A stretch of DNA of 64,000 nucleotides from Cerioporus squamosus (taxonomy: Eukaryota; Basidiomycota; Agaricomycetes; Polyporales; Polyporaceae), in assembly GCA_022592435.1 (NCBI GenBank), contig JABYQS010000032.1:208486-272485 (forward strand), read 5' to 3'. This document shows, piece by piece, positions 10,260 through 22,520 of this stretch; the stretch's first letter is position 1; every line of letters begins with the position of its first letter. Both the position numbers and the translations under genes were made by a program. Under the pieces are notes generated by a model that was not told the DNA's origin, made no database searches, and saw only the letters and a program-made list of their open reading frames with translations.

Positions 10260-13200
10260 CGAGACAAGCTGAACACTCTAAAACCTCACCAGGTCCTGGA
10301 TAGTCGACTTACGGCATGGAAGAGAGCAGGGTAATGATAGGCGACAGGGGATGCGGAAGCTCCAGAACCATAAGTAGGGTTGTCTGCGCGCGGAGTGTCG
10401 GAGTCGAGGCGCCGCGTACGTTCGCCCTCGGAGTGGCTGGGACGTGCACTCCTCAATGAGAGGACGTTCGTCGGGAGTAAAAGTGGGATCGGGCGAACAC
10501 GGCGGGTGAATGAAGGGTCTTGCGTGATGACATGGCGTGCCGGAGGTACGTGAGTGTATCCGGTTGTATGTGAAGATTGTGTATGTCAACGAACCGGTGT
10601 AACATATGGTCCGTATACCTTTACCAAGCTCTCACGCGTCCTCCAACGACAGCCGCCGTGTTCTCCTCGAGGACAGGTTTTGCGTGTCGATTCCGGTTGT
10701 CTTGTCCAGATCCGGATCGCGACCGAACCTCTGGCGTAGGGAAACAACTGAGGGCTGAACTATGACCTCGCCCCGAGATTCCTTTGTCGGCCGCAGTTGA
10801 GATGTGCAACAGCAGGGGGAGATGGTGGAAGAGCGAACGAGGCAAGCGATACATAGTTCGCCTATTCGCGACGCGAGGTGGTGGGGAAAGATGAGAAAGA
10901 AGCGCTGACCCTGGGTGCCTCGGGTTCAGCCGGTCCGCTACCCAGGGTCTTGTTCCGTTTACTCTTCTCTCTCTCTCTCTCTCTCTTCCCCATCCCGCCA
11001 CCTTCACCAGCGCACATTACCCTCCTCCTCTTCCTCCGCCAGCGAGCCTTGAGCCAGCCCTATGACGGACGTAAACTGGATTCGTGCTCTCAACTCGCTA
11101 CGCACTGGCAAGACGCGCCTCGCGAGAAGTGCAGGTTACAAGGCCTGGCACTCCGCGAGGATGGGGACTCCTGCGGTGTACTAAGCACCGCATACCGGAG
11201 GACCTGGCCGCTCTGTGGACGTCCGGGACCGAGTAGTACAAGAGACAGCCCGAGCATGCACGCAATTCTAGGAGCCCAGGAATTCTTGCACAGCATCAGT
11301 CTGGCACGGAGGTACATCTTCGTCTGCGAGGTGAGAATGTGGCCGCTCACCACTCCCGCATTCCTACCAGGAGAATAAGCACGCGTCGGATCTGCTCAAA
11401 TCTTTGTCACTCCTCGTGGCGTACGCTTGAGTACCTATGTACGCGACTGGATACCTCCCGTCAAATCCTCCATGCACGCGAGCACTGACTACGCGCGCGC
11501 GTGACGGTGCAAGTATCTACATAGAGTCGACGGACGTCGGTGGCAATCTGCGAGTAGACCAAGGATCAAAACACCCGTTAGACCATACCGTAAGAGTCAC
11601 TTTAGTCTGTGATTGATGACGCCGTGCTTGACTCGCGGTGCAGCACCACCTGACCTCGTAGATGGAACAGGTCGGTGGCCACGTCTCCGGTCGGCTCGCA
11701 TGTCGCAATTGTTCTGTCCTTCCTCTTCTTTCTATGATATCGCATGCTTCTACCCCGAGTTCCCCGAGCCACGCAGGAAGAAACGCGAGTCCGTGGGGGA
11801 TCAAGCCGGGCGGACTCAGGACGTTATCAGTCATGTCCAATGTGCAGCAGGCGGACAGTACCCCGTCCGGCGCGCACCATGACGCGCCCGCTGCCAAGGA
11901 GAGCGCATGGTTGTTTCCCACTTCGCACGTGGGGCAGCCCGAAGGCGAGGACGTAGAGCACCAGAACGAATCCCCGAGTGCTGGAGCACCAGTGGAAGGG
12001 CGGGAGAGTGGCGGAGATCGGGACAAGCAGAATGGGACGTCAGGCAATATGGGAAGGGCTAGCCAGGAGAACATAGTGAGTAAAATCACATAATACGAAG
12101 CATGGACTCATCTCGCACCCACCATGCGAACTATGCAAGCAATATCTTGGAGGCCCATTTCAAGTTGTCCTGGATCCACGAAGGGGAGCGAACGACCTCC
12201 CCTGCCGGAAGAGACATGCCTCTGCTGTGCATTGCGGCCGCCCTTCACAACCCCTGGAGCTCGGATACAAGCGATCCCGCTGTGTCGACTGCTTCCACCA
12301 GCCCCACCCATGCGACATCGGGCTTCTTGTCTTCCACGGCCCCGGAGGGAACTTCTGCCTACTTGATAGAGGAGACCTTCAAAGTCGGTATTGAGTCTCA
12401 AATAATCTCCACGGTCGGTTTGCACCTGGCCCAGACGGGATCACAAACGCAATCTTGCCGGCTAGCGTGCGGGCGCACCAAACATTCAAGGCTCAGTCGG
12501 GGCACCTATTGTACCTCGCGTGGCCTCCGTGTCGTCCTTGCTGCGACGGGACGCCGGTAGGCAGAAGTTCCGCCTTAACTCCGTCACTCGACACCGTCCT
12601 GCCGTTCGTCTCGGAATCGGAAGAGCCATTCGAGCATAGTATTACGTTGATCGGACCGTCCGGTGCACTAGGGTTATGCCTGGGGCATGGTTTCAGCTGC
12701 GAGTACGTTGAAGTTCCCCGACCGCATGTCCATCGCGCTAACGGGGCATCGCGCCAACGGCTTTGTAGATGTACCCAAGTGTCGTCGAGCGGGCTACGTC
12801 ACTATGTACGCCCTCAAATCCACGGACTCTCCGCGGCGGCGCATGCCGGTCTCTAGGGCGACATCGAGGTCAACAGCGAGTACCAATAGATCTAGAGCGA
12901 CAGCTTCTTCACTCACTGTGCGATTCTGGCATCCGCGAGATGTGATAGCGTCAACGCTCATGTAAGTGCTGAGACTAAAGAGATGTAAATGGAATTCGTG
13001 CCATAGATGAGGATAGGATAGGTCTCATGAAGCTCTACTAGTAGTCCTGTTCCAACTTTCCATCCCGAAGTTCGACGGCACGCAGCGATGTCTACTGCGC
13101 GTATGGAAATTGCCGTGTTGGCTAGATCGCGATCGGCGCCCTCCGGCTTACCAGGATCACTTGCCCACGACGGCCAATGCGACGCTCACTGCATCTACTG

Positions 13201-13390
13201 CGATACCGTTGATTCCAGGTACAGGGAAATAACGGCGACATTCGGAATCATGCTCAATCGGAAGTTACTATGAAAAGCAACTTCCCATGTTGCTCGATTC
13301 CGGGGACCACAGCGTAAAGTGGACGTTCCAGATGAGCAAGGAGGCTCTGCGACAACTATAAAGTCTGCTCAAGCGTCGCTGTGGCTCCCT
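10260..13390. other. No recognised gene
   Basis: About 3.1 kb without a family I recognise. It includes a short CT microsatellite (about 10967-10986). A plus-strand ORF at 11662-12093 has an acidic Gly/Ser/Gln-rich C-terminal half and is followed by a gtgagt donor, so it may be part of a low-complexity gene. Its function is unknown. Confidence 0.3.
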
Positions 13391-13397
13391 GGTCTCC

Positions 13398-16300
13398 ATG
13401 TCCTCAGATACGCTTCTGTGCTTCTGCGACGACTGCGGACCCATCGGCGCGCCACAGTCGAAGTCAACGCTGTCTGTCCATAGCAAGAGACAAAATGCAA
13501 GGGCTCGTGTCGCCTCATATAGGCGGGAGGTCTTACCGTCCTATGCCGAGGCGGACGAGCCAGCGGTACCCTACTTGCCCTCGTCATCTACTGAGGATAA
13601 CGTCCGGGAAGGACAGGCAGGAGGCTCATGTCGCATGCCTTTGGCCTTTGCCGAAGAAGTCAAAGCGATCTCGACAGAACTCGCTAGGACATTGTCTCAC
13701 TTCAGATTACCGGAGGTGCTGACTTTCAAATACCCTCCGACAACTCCCACAGCCATGTATCCTGGACCTGGTGCCGGGAATGCGTCGTGGGATGAAGGGC
13801 CCGCGGCTATAATCCCGACAAATAAGTCCAACGCATCAGTACTGCTCCATGTTTCCCACTTGCACTCAATCAGAGCAGCTCTAGCTCGTATGAGACTCGT
13901 AGTCCCAACAGCAATGGCTTCTGACTTGGAAGACCTAACCGGAACTGTCACCCGGAGCTTGCAAGACTTGGAGATTTGGAGGATTTCCCAATGGACCCGC
14001 TGTCAGCGATCCGCTTCTGACCCGGAAAGACTTGGTCCCAGGAGGTACATGAGCGGTAAGTTTAGCAGTAGCATCCTCCCGATGAGGTAGTATGAAGCTT
14101 ACACCTCGCTACCATTGTAGAACCGTTCTTCTTTGGGATGAAGGGAGATAATCCAATCGTGAACACGTGCATTCTCCTGGTCCTGGTCCTTAACCTTTTG
14201 TACCATGTCACCCTTCCTGCTTGTCGACTCACAACGAAGATCCTCAAGCGGTTGCTCCACATCACGCTGACTAAGGACCTCCCGCACCCTAGTACGGACG
14301 GTCTACGCGAGGTTGAGCTACTGTTAGGGGAGATACCGGCAGATATATCTACCTCCCTGAAGCATCTCAGCATCATGCCGGAGACGGTCGATTACGCTTG
14401 TTGTCCTTCCTGCTTCGCTCTCTATCCGATCCCTCAATTGTCGACGATCTCCACGGCTCCGCAAGGAATCGTGCCGGAACAACACCCTCTTACGGAGGGC
14501 CAGCGCATCTGTAACCATCTTCCGTTCTATTCGGAGGCTGGAACACGCTACCCCAGCATACATGACGATAGGTCCCAGTATCCGGAGTTCTGCAACCATC
14601 GCGATCCGGAAGAGGACGGAGAGTGCGGTGCTCGCCTGCTGAGACTGGGGAGGCAGCAACTGAGCTCTACATCTCAGTATCGTCCTGTACGGAAATATTC
14701 CTACCAGACCTTGGTGTCATGGATAGCGAGGATGATGTCTCGCTCTGACTTCGAAAGGACGATCGATAGATCCTTGCAGGGGGTCGCTGACCGGAAGCAC
14801 GTCACGGAGGATTACGTGGACGATATACTCCAAGCTCCAGAAGTGCGAGACTTTCTGGGTCATGATGGTCGTCCCTTCCTGGTGCAACGCGGCGACGAAT
14901 GTCGCCTCTTGTTCAGTTTGTTCATTGATTGGTTCAATCCACGAGGGAATCGCCGAGCAGGGGCGTCCATCTCTTCTGGAGTCATATTCATGGCATGTTT
15001 GAACCTCCCGCTGGACGTGCGGTACAAAAGGGAGAACATATATTTGGCAGGAATCCTCCCGGGACCTAAGGCACCTTCGCTGCAGCAAGTGAACCATTTC
15101 CTACGGCCGATCGTTCAAGAACTCCTTCCACTTTGGCATGATGGCATCGAATTAACCCGCACAGCACTGCATGGTTCAGGCAGACTCGTCAGAGGTGCAC
15201 TCATCCCTTTAGTATCTGATTTAGGGGCCGTGCGCAAGACGTCTGGGACAGCCTCCCATAGTGCGACTTACTTCTGCACATTCTGCCAACTGAAGAAACG
15301 TGACATCAATGAATTGGATGCTCAGTTATGGCCTCGCAGAGATTGCACGGAGTTTCGGAGACATGCCGAGGCATGGAAGAGAGCGACCACGCTCAAGGAA
15401 CGGGATAAGATATTCAAGGCTCACGGTGTGCGGTACTCCGTGTTGCTGGAGCTGCCGTACTGGAAGCCTACTCGCTACATTCTTCTTGATACGATGCATA
15501 ACATGTTCCTGGGATTGTTCCAGCGTCACTGCAGGAAAATTTTTGGGATGAAGGTGGAGGCCGCTGACACAGAAGGGGATCATGAGGAAGATGTCCTGCC
15601 GACCTCATTCACGGAGGAGGATGTGGAGACGGCCCGTTCCAAGCTTCAACGCTGTCGGACTCCAGAGTCTTTGAGAGATGGTCTGAAACTTCCCATGATG
15701 CGCATGCTCTACGAGATGTCAGGATTCGGACATCCCGGAAAGAAGACGAAGCTGGAGATGGCCAAAGAGATGCTAGCTCAGGTGAGTCTCTTACGGCGGG
15801 TTTTCAGCTTGAGAAATGAATATCGGGGATAGCGTGACATGGCCTTAGCAAGAGCTTGTGCGGCAACTCCTCCTCTACCCAACCAAAAGGCGCAGCAGGC
15901 AAAAAGAAAGATCGTGCTGAACAAACCCGTGTTACAGGAGGTCGTCGCAGACATGGCCATCACCTCGCTTCCCTCCTCCATCGGCCGTGTTCCTGTGAAT
16001 GTCGGCAGCGCAGGAGCCGGCACCTTGAGTGCAGATCAATGGCGGACGCTATGTATGGTTCATTTGGTCATTACTCTGACACGACTGTGGGCCAACTTCC
16101 CAGCCGACGATAGACGTCGCCAGCTGCTCGACAATTTCCTAGATCTGGTCACTGCTGTTCGGTATGCCAATGTTCGTAGGACATCTCAGGGCCGGATCGC
16201 GATGTATAAGTACCACATCTTCCGGTATATTCAAGGTTTACGTCGGTTGTTCCCGGAGCAGGACCTCGTACCGAACCATCACCTTGCACTGCATTTTGGA

Positions 16301-17275
16301 GACGTACTGGAACAGTTCGGTCCCTCCGACGCATACTGGGCTTTCCCATTCGAGCGGCTTATTCGTATCATACGGCAGGCCAAGATTAATTACCGGCATG
16401 GTACCACTCTTGTGCGCTTTCTGAGTCGTCCGTAGAGTTAACCGGTGGAACTTGCAGGCGAGACCGAAATATCGTTCCTCATCGCATTTTGTCTGGCGAA
16501 CAACCTGACGACACTCGTGGCCTCCAAGCGGCTTCCGGAAGTCCTTCAAGACTTCGCCGATCTCATAGAGTGCGCCTTTGTTGGGACTCCCACAGAGCAG
16601 TACTCTCCCTCCCGATCAGTTTACGACCTCGACTCAGAACCTGCGCTCGCTGTAAATGAGCGCAAGGCGGTGATGCTCCCGCGAGACGTATACGAAGCGC
16701 TGCGAGTATGCATCGCCAGTAATCCTGAACTTCGGGGAAATTGTACCTATCGGACAGTCCACACGGTCGCAGATGGGGCTAGTATTGTGCTCAACGCAGA
16801 GGCTCAGATCCTACAGCACATAGAACACAGGGGTGTACGCTACTGCATACATGCATACCATTCGGGAGACAGCCATGTTCTCTTTCGCGCCTCCCCGGCC
16901 GAACCTACTCAAGGAGCAGGAAACAATGCCCTTTCTCTTGGCAGGATACACATGATCTTTACGCACAAAAGACTGCAAGCGGACGGACGGTACCGTCACC
17001 AAGTCTTCGTGGCGCTCCGCCCGTTCACGGCCCTCTCAGATGACGACCAACAACGCGATCCATATCGGCGCTACTCGGCCCTGCGAGCTACGCTGATATA
17101 CGCTTCCCCATCTCCAACTTTACGAGTGGTTCCCATGCATGCTGTCGTGGCGCAGTTTGTCGCGTGCCCATATCGAGAGCCCCGAGCAGCATCAGTACTA
17201 TCCAGGCGGTGCATGGTGGCCATACCATTGGATCAGGTGCGTGCAAAGCAAAGGCACAGCGTATCCCGTAATTGA
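13398..17275 (+). CDS. CACTA (En/Spm-like) Tnp2-type transposase
   Basis: Exon 1 (13398-14055) starts MSSDTLLCFCDDCG, a short Cys cluster typical of fungal Tnp2 N-termini. Intron 14056-14120 leads to exon 2 (14121-15781), with FIDWFNPRGNRRAG, MACLNLPLDVRYKRENIYL, GILPGPKAPSLQQVNH, SATYFCTFCQL and LDTMHNMFLG, all hallmark Tnp2 blocks. After a donor at 15782 the frame resumes by about 15900 (RVPVNVGSAG, ADQWRTLCMVHLVITL, HLALHFGD, AFPFERL). Intron 16401-16457 joins in phase to GETEISFLIAF. The 15782-15900 junction leaves a 1-nt frame conflict, so there is a frameshift or an unseen intron. Terminal inverted repeats were not found. Confidence 0.8.
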
Positions 17276-17740
17276 GTACGCGAGCCAGATGTGAGCAAAT
17301 GATGTTCCATGAGGGGAGGAAAGCCATCGCTTCCTACTGCCCCTCGCCTTCCCACAGATCACAGGGATCGCACGGTCAGAGCTCGGGAGATGGCGTTCTC
17401 AAGGGGACAGGACGAGGCCCCAGGCCCGCTTGCACGGCGTTCGAAACTGGCTGCACGTGGGACTTACCTGCATCGCGTCTGACAGCCGGCGGTAGCACAG
17501 TTCCATCCTCGTAACAGGGTAGATTGATAGGACAAGGAAACGCGTCGTTTGGGCTATTGTGAAGGCTAGCACCACACATAAAGTGTTCATATGAGATGGA
17601 AGCGAAACATAGTCTGTAAACAACGTCAGAACTCCACAGTCCGGGCCTTCTAGTCCCTGCGTCCGTCACGTTGGATTGGAAAAAGTGGAATGCTACACTC
17701 ACGATGAACATGGTCCTAGAATGTACCAGAGAAAGAGACA
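17276..17740. other. Intergenic after CACTA gene
   Basis: Nothing beyond a possible last CACTA exon: a gtgcgt donor at 17237 and a cacag acceptor near 17356 are present, but the following frame is not recognisable. Confidence 0.3.
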
Positions 17741-17748
17741 TTGATAGT

Positions 17749-18410
17749 CTAAGGATTGTTAGACCCAGTGGCTTGCTGCACCCTTCCAACGCCTCGTTCG
17801 GTCCGGGGATAGATCACGTCGCGAAGACCCGCCATCTCCGATCGCACGGACCGCAACATGACATCGACGGCGTCGGCCTCAATGGTAAGCCGCTGCTCGT
17901 TCCTCTTGAGAGCCAAACTACGAGCCATGGCGACGTCAATGGACATCCCCTCGATATCGTCGGAAGGGAAATCAGCCGCCTGAGTGGACGGTCGCAATCA
18001 GACGACGAAAGGATCAGGGCGCAGTGCTTACAAATTCCGTGTTCTTGCACAGCTCAAGAACACGAACAGTAGAGATGTGGAACTTGAGAGCAGCTTCCGA
18101 GTGTTCCTGATGTAATGCATCCACGTTGAGACCCGGACCTGGCTGTAGTGCGCCTCAATTGGCAGATCTTGCGTGAGGAGATGGCAACTCACCGCAATTC
18201 CCCCATCAATGCAGCCCAGACGCACTGCAGCGTCACGGAAAGCTTTCTTCGCCGCTATCCAGTCCTGGATCTCCGGGCTATCCATAGGGAGCGGCGTTCG
18301 CGATTGCTCGACAAGAAAGTCATTGCTGAGATGAACGAGATCATGTCAGCCCTGAGATCGTGCATATAATCGGCTCACCTAGCTCACCTAGCGTTGACCA
18401 TCTCAGACAT
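17749..18410 (-). CDS. Small hypothetical protein, four exons
   Basis: Leftward exons 18410-18388, 18325-18193, 18106-18032 and 17979-17749 have GT...AG borders (gtgagc, gtgagt, gtaagc donors). They sum to 462 nt, giving a continuous 153-aa protein with no internal stop. It starts MSEMVNASNDFLVEQ and has a central helical stretch (AALKFHISTVRVLELCK) and a charged C-terminal part. I recognise no domain. The splice model is my own reconstruction, supported by phase at every junction. An earlier in-frame start is possible. Confidence 0.5.
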
Positions 18411-18987
18411 GTTAGAATCGCTGCGCAGGAGGGTTGGAGTTGTTGTCGCAAATGGTCAAGGTGGCGAGCGCCCATGGCCAGTGGCACAAGTCTGGGCGGC
18501 AGTACCCGAGATACAAGCGCCTTCTCTTTCGCAACAACATTTCAACTCCCGGGCGTAAATCCTGCGATGCCCCCGCGTAACAGCCAAGTACTGCATCACG
18601 CGAAGGCAGCCGATGGATCAGCGACGAGAGGACTTACAAAAAAGACCCGAGACCTGAGCACAGCGGACCGAACCCTGGCGTCCGCGTTGCGTCAGAACAA
18701 CACCATGGCCACGCTGAGTCAAGCGAAATAACAACTGCGCCACCAGGCCGTATATTGCACTCGGTACGCATAATATATAACAGCACAAGCGGCGTGCACT
18801 CTTCTGGGTTGTCACCCTTTAAGTTTCTGCTCGTCGTGCTTGACTGGCTTGCGACTGGCTAGGCTCGCTTGCCAGCCTCTAGTTCCTCGTCCCTCAGAAT
18901 AGAGCGACTGGCGAGTGCTGTCGTACTGAACTGAGCTTGATACCTCACACCAATCCGGGACGTTTTCCTCAAGGTTGAACACTTCAG
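18411..18987. other. Intergenic
   Basis: No supported gene. There are short plus-strand open stretches without a recognisable product, and a TATATA tract near 18772. Confidence 0.3.
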
Positions 18988-19321
18988 GCCCTGGAAGCTA
19001 CGCGCGAATGCATAGAGGCGCTGCAAGACCTCGAGTACAACCAGCAGCTGGGCTCTACGCGCAGGGAGGCTAGCGTGGGGAAGAGAGTCTCGGAGACAAG
19101 TGGCCTACGATCTGCTGCAAAGTAAGTTCCCTCAACTGATCTGTCGCGTGTATCGTTAGTAGATATCCCCCGGGTACACATAAGTCTCAATAGAGTACGC
19201 GATCGAGCAGAAGGAGCTGACGCGCCTTCTCGATGAACGTGCCGGGTATGCTCGTCGACCTGCGTGACAAGCTCTCGGCCGCGCTAGAGGCCCCGGATAG
19301 CAGCGAGGCGCTTTCGCCCTA
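18988..19321 (+). pseudogene. Coiled-coil gene fragment, frame broken
   Basis: The plus strand encodes ALEATRECIEALQDLEYNQQ from 18988, then a gtaagt donor near 19122. A second block (AIEQKELTRLLDERAG, then MLVDLRDKLSAALEAPDSS) ends at the stop at 19319-19321. Both blocks look like charged alpha-helix. The last two pieces differ by one nucleotide of frame near 19241, and the intron junction is also out of phase. It is probably a fragment, ending 15 bp before a MITE. Confidence 0.35.
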
Positions 19322-19336
19322 GCGCAGTTCGAGCAC

Positions 19337-19692
19337 TACCTTACAGCAGGTTCGGATGGTAATGAGACGTCGACTTTTTTTCTTCGAGAGCGAAAGGTAC
19401 ATGTCAACCTTCCAGACGCATCTTCCGACGTCATCTTCCCTCACACAGACGCCCACTTTCCGGCAGGTCAATGACCTCATTGTAGTCCATCCTTCAAACG
19501 TTGAACCTCCGTCCTTTCGGAGAACCAATCTGACCGCGAAAGTAGTGGTAAGGTTAGGGTTCAAAGGTTGACAGCTGTCAATTTGAGCGCTTACAGCGCC
19601 CGGAAGATGCGTTCGGAAGACAGACATGTATCCTTGGCCTGTCGAAAAAAAAACTGACAAGTCTCATTACCATCCGAACCTGCTGTAAGGTA
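19337..19692. mobile_element. TA-flanked MITE with long imperfect inverted repeats
   Basis: Outer segments 19337-19368 and 19661-19692 are exact inverted copies (taccttacagcaggttcgga...). The TA at each end is the likely Tc1/mariner-type target duplication, leaving 30-bp termini that start CCTTACAGCAGG. Complementarity continues imperfectly inward: a T run on the left pairs with an A run on the right, and agacgcatcttccg pairs with cggaagatgcgt. No coding capacity. The terminus is unlike that of the mariner at 38515. Confidence 0.85.
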
Positions 19693-19742
19693 ATCATCAA
19701 CGAGGAGACAGCCCCTTTCGTTGTGTCTGTCCCCCGTAGACC

Positions 19743-20250
19743 GTGTGCTCGAGTCTCTTAATGCTCGCGAACCGCACTCTACCGTCCCACCGACCCTTGC
19801 ACAACGCTGATGCCAACACCGAATACCTCGCGACTACCTTGGTCTGGCCTCATCTCGTGGTCCTCTCGCCACTCGCTCTCTACGCAATCCGGGCGTATGC
19901 CCCGCGCGTTCTTCGCGAAGGACGCAGTACTAGAGACGGCAGGGGGGTCTGGAAAGACCGGAAGACTAGGTTTTGGAACCCTTACGCGACATCATGCACA
20001 GCGTTCGAGCAGGGTGTTATTGTCGCCAAAGAGAGCTTCCGTGCAGTCCTCGAGGTGAGTTCCGTGAGCAACCTATCAATGTGGCGTTGTCGCTGACGCC
20101 GCCGCCGTTTTCAGTCTGGAACGGCTAGCGCAGGAACCTGCACTGTTGCGACCTGCTACTCCATCGGCAGAGCATGGAGACAGACTAGGACCGAAATTTA
20201 TCGCGCAGGTGTATATGCGCCTTGGGTTTCTATGATGGAGGAAGTTTGAT
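19743..20250 (+). CDS. Possible two-exon hypothetical gene
   Basis: An open frame from 19743 reaches ESFRAVLE, where a gtgagt donor follows. A cag acceptor near 20114 joins in phase to SGTASAGTCTVATCYSIG and stops at 20250. No domain recognised. The only support is one in-phase junction. Confidence 0.3.
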
Positions 20251-20444
20251 GTCCGACTTGACGTGCTTGACTCTGACCCCATGTATTTCGCGCAACACGA
20301 CCAATCATAGTATGATGGACCTTCGCGGTGATGATTGAGGAAGACACGGTACAAGCATAACATGCACAACACTTTGTAGGGAATGACGGGTTCCGCAGCA
20401 CGTCTACGGCTCTATCGGGTGCTATACAGCATGGGCTCCTCGAT

Positions 20445-21240
20445 CTAGTAGATGCGCATCGTAAACGTAGTTAGGTCTTCGTCCGCGCCGTCCCTCCCAC
20501 TTCCTCGAACCGTGCTGATCGAATTGCGCATAGCAGCAGCGATCTCGTTGAGGACTACTACCATGTAGCGAAGGTCCAACCGTGGCACGATCGCGGCCGT
20601 GGAGCTGGGAGTTTCCTCGCTAAGCTGATCCGCCTCGACATCGCCTGCCACGACGTCACGCATGTACAAGTAGTCGTCTGGTTGAGATAGGACCAGAGAG
20701 AAGCTGCAGTCCTGCACGGACCAGCGACAGGCGCGGGTATCCTGCAGAAATCCTGAGTGACACGCTATGCGGTTATACAAACGATGACACGTACGTCGCA
20801 ATAGGTGAGCTTGAAGTCGGGTGATAACTGGATCACAAGCATGCGGGAATCATCATTCACTCCGATGGTGGGAAAAGGTATGTCCCTAGCGTTTCGGTGA
20901 GGAAACTCAACCAGAAGCCACCCTAGACCGAGTGAACACATCAGGACAATGCAGAGGGCAGTGATTATTAGTACTCACGGCCACTGGATCCGTCCAAAAA
21001 CGTCACGTGCACCCTTGCGACGCGAGGGTCGCCGCCGGGAAACCCAAAAACAAGAGAGTTGTTGAGGATCCTGATGAATGATGGCATACGTTGAGATGCG
21101 GTTGCAATGTCGGTAGATGCCATGTGGTACTGGTAAGCAGAGAGACAATGCCGTTGACGAATGCGAACCGAAGGCATAGTGCGGAATTTATACCTACTCC
21201 AGACTCCACTCACCTGTGCCATCGAAGTGCTGGGAGACAT
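20445..21240 (-). CDS. Hypothetical protein, four exons, 5' end abutting repeat insertion
   Basis: Leftward exons 21240-21214, 21129-20979, 20922-20795 and 20741-20445 have canonical borders (gtgagt and gtacgt donors; ccag, ctag and gcag acceptors). They sum to 603 nt, a continuous 200-aa frame. Protein blocks include MPSFIRILNNSLVFGFPGG, GRWLLVEFPHR and DDYLYMRDVVAGDVEAD. The layout resembles the C-terminal halves of F-box-type Agaricomycete proteins, but I cannot name a family. The duplicated minisatellite segment begins at 21281, only 41 bp upstream of the first ATG, so the true N-terminus may have been cut off. Confidence 0.5.
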
Positions 21241-21280
21241 AACTTCCCAATTGAAGGAGGAAAGAGCGAGATGCTAGACT

Positions 21281-22520
21281 GCCAAAGGCGGTGATTTTGC
21301 GGGGACCTGCCATGGCTGGCATAGCGGCGCTTTGAAGCTAGGACGGGGATGTTTGCCGCGTCACGCAGGACGCGTGCGGCGAGTTGCCATGTACAGACTA
21401 GTCTTGCCATGCATGGAAGGTTGGCCGCGACGGGAGGCTCGCGGCTCGATCGAAGCTGGAGGCTGAGAGTGGGAAGAGGTGGTAAGCGGGTGGCACAGTT
21501 GTCGCTGGCGGGCATGAGGCAGGTGCACGGGACGAACCTGGGGCGATATCGGAGATTGTGCAGCGGTGAACTGCCTGCAGCTGCTATAGGTACCGAGCGG
21601 AAACGGACGAGACTTGCGAGAGCCAAGGCGACGGAGGGCGACGGCGAGCATGCGCAGGAAGTCCGAGAGAGAGAACAAAGCAAGTCGGCGGGCGAGTCGG
21701 CCCTCGGGTCGCGTCCCGGGGAGCGCGCGCTGTACCATGGCCAATTGAGGCAAGTCAAATTAGTCAGCATGGCCGCCCACGTGTCGCCCGCCTGGGCCCG
21801 CCGCGTGGCGAGCTCTCTCCCGACGTCGACTCAGCCGGTCCGCAACGCACGCAGACAGGCGGCGGCTCCTCGCCGCACGCCCCGACGCGTGCAGAGCGCC
21901 GCACGACACCGACCTCCCGACGTCGACCTCCAGCAGCTCAGCCCCGCATGCCCCGACGCGTGCACGACACCGGCCTCCCGACGTCGACTCAGCCGGTCCG
22001 CAACGCACGCAGACAGGCGGCGGCTCCTCGCCGCACGCCCCGACGCGTGCAGAGCGCCGCACGACACCGACCTCCCGACGTCGACCTCCAGCAGCTCAGC
22101 CCCGCATGCCCCGACGCGTGCACGACACCGGCCTCCCGACGTCGACTCAGCCGGTCCGCAACGCACGCAGACAGGCGGCGGCTCCCCGCCGCACGCCCCG
22201 ACGCGTGCAGAGCGCCGCACGACACCGACCTCCCGACGTCGACTCAGCCGGTCCGCAACGCACGCAGACAGGCGGCGGCTCCTCGCCGCACGCCCCGACG
22301 CGTGCAGAGCGCCGCACGACACCGACCTCCCGACGTCGACCTCCAGCAGCTCAGCCCCGCATGCCCCGACGCGTGCACGACACCGGCCTCCCGACGTCGA
22401 CTCAGCCGGTCCGCAACGCACGCAGACAGGCGGCGGCTCCTCGCCGCACGCCCCGACGCGTGCAGAGCGCCGCACGACACCGACCTCCCGACGTCGACCT
22501 CCAGCAGCTCAGCCCCGCAT
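21281..22520. repeat. Duplicated segment copy 1: unique leader plus 158-bp minisatellite
   Basis: The leader 21281 to about 21812 appears identical to the one at 29853. It is followed by an array of two related monomers, a (97 bp) and b (61 bp), each starting cccgacgtcgac and ending gcacgacaccg(a/g)cct. The order here is a-b-a-b-a-a-b-a-b', fading into degenerate copies by about 22620. The dimer is 158 bp, not a multiple of 3, and stays open in every frame because it is GC-rich and lacks stops. The long ORFs on both strands here are therefore treated as artefacts. Confidence 0.9.

Noticed and set aside
10967..10986. CT microsatellite as a regulatory element
   Set aside because: Short simple repeat with no gene context to support a role.
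12410..12470. APGPDGITNAIL motif resembling LINE RT
   Set aside because: No neighbouring RT blocks in any frame; a short match can arise by chance.
19337..19692. MITE as a deletion derivative of the mariner at 38515
   Set aside because: Termini differ (CCTTACAGCAGG versus CAGTGACGGACA).
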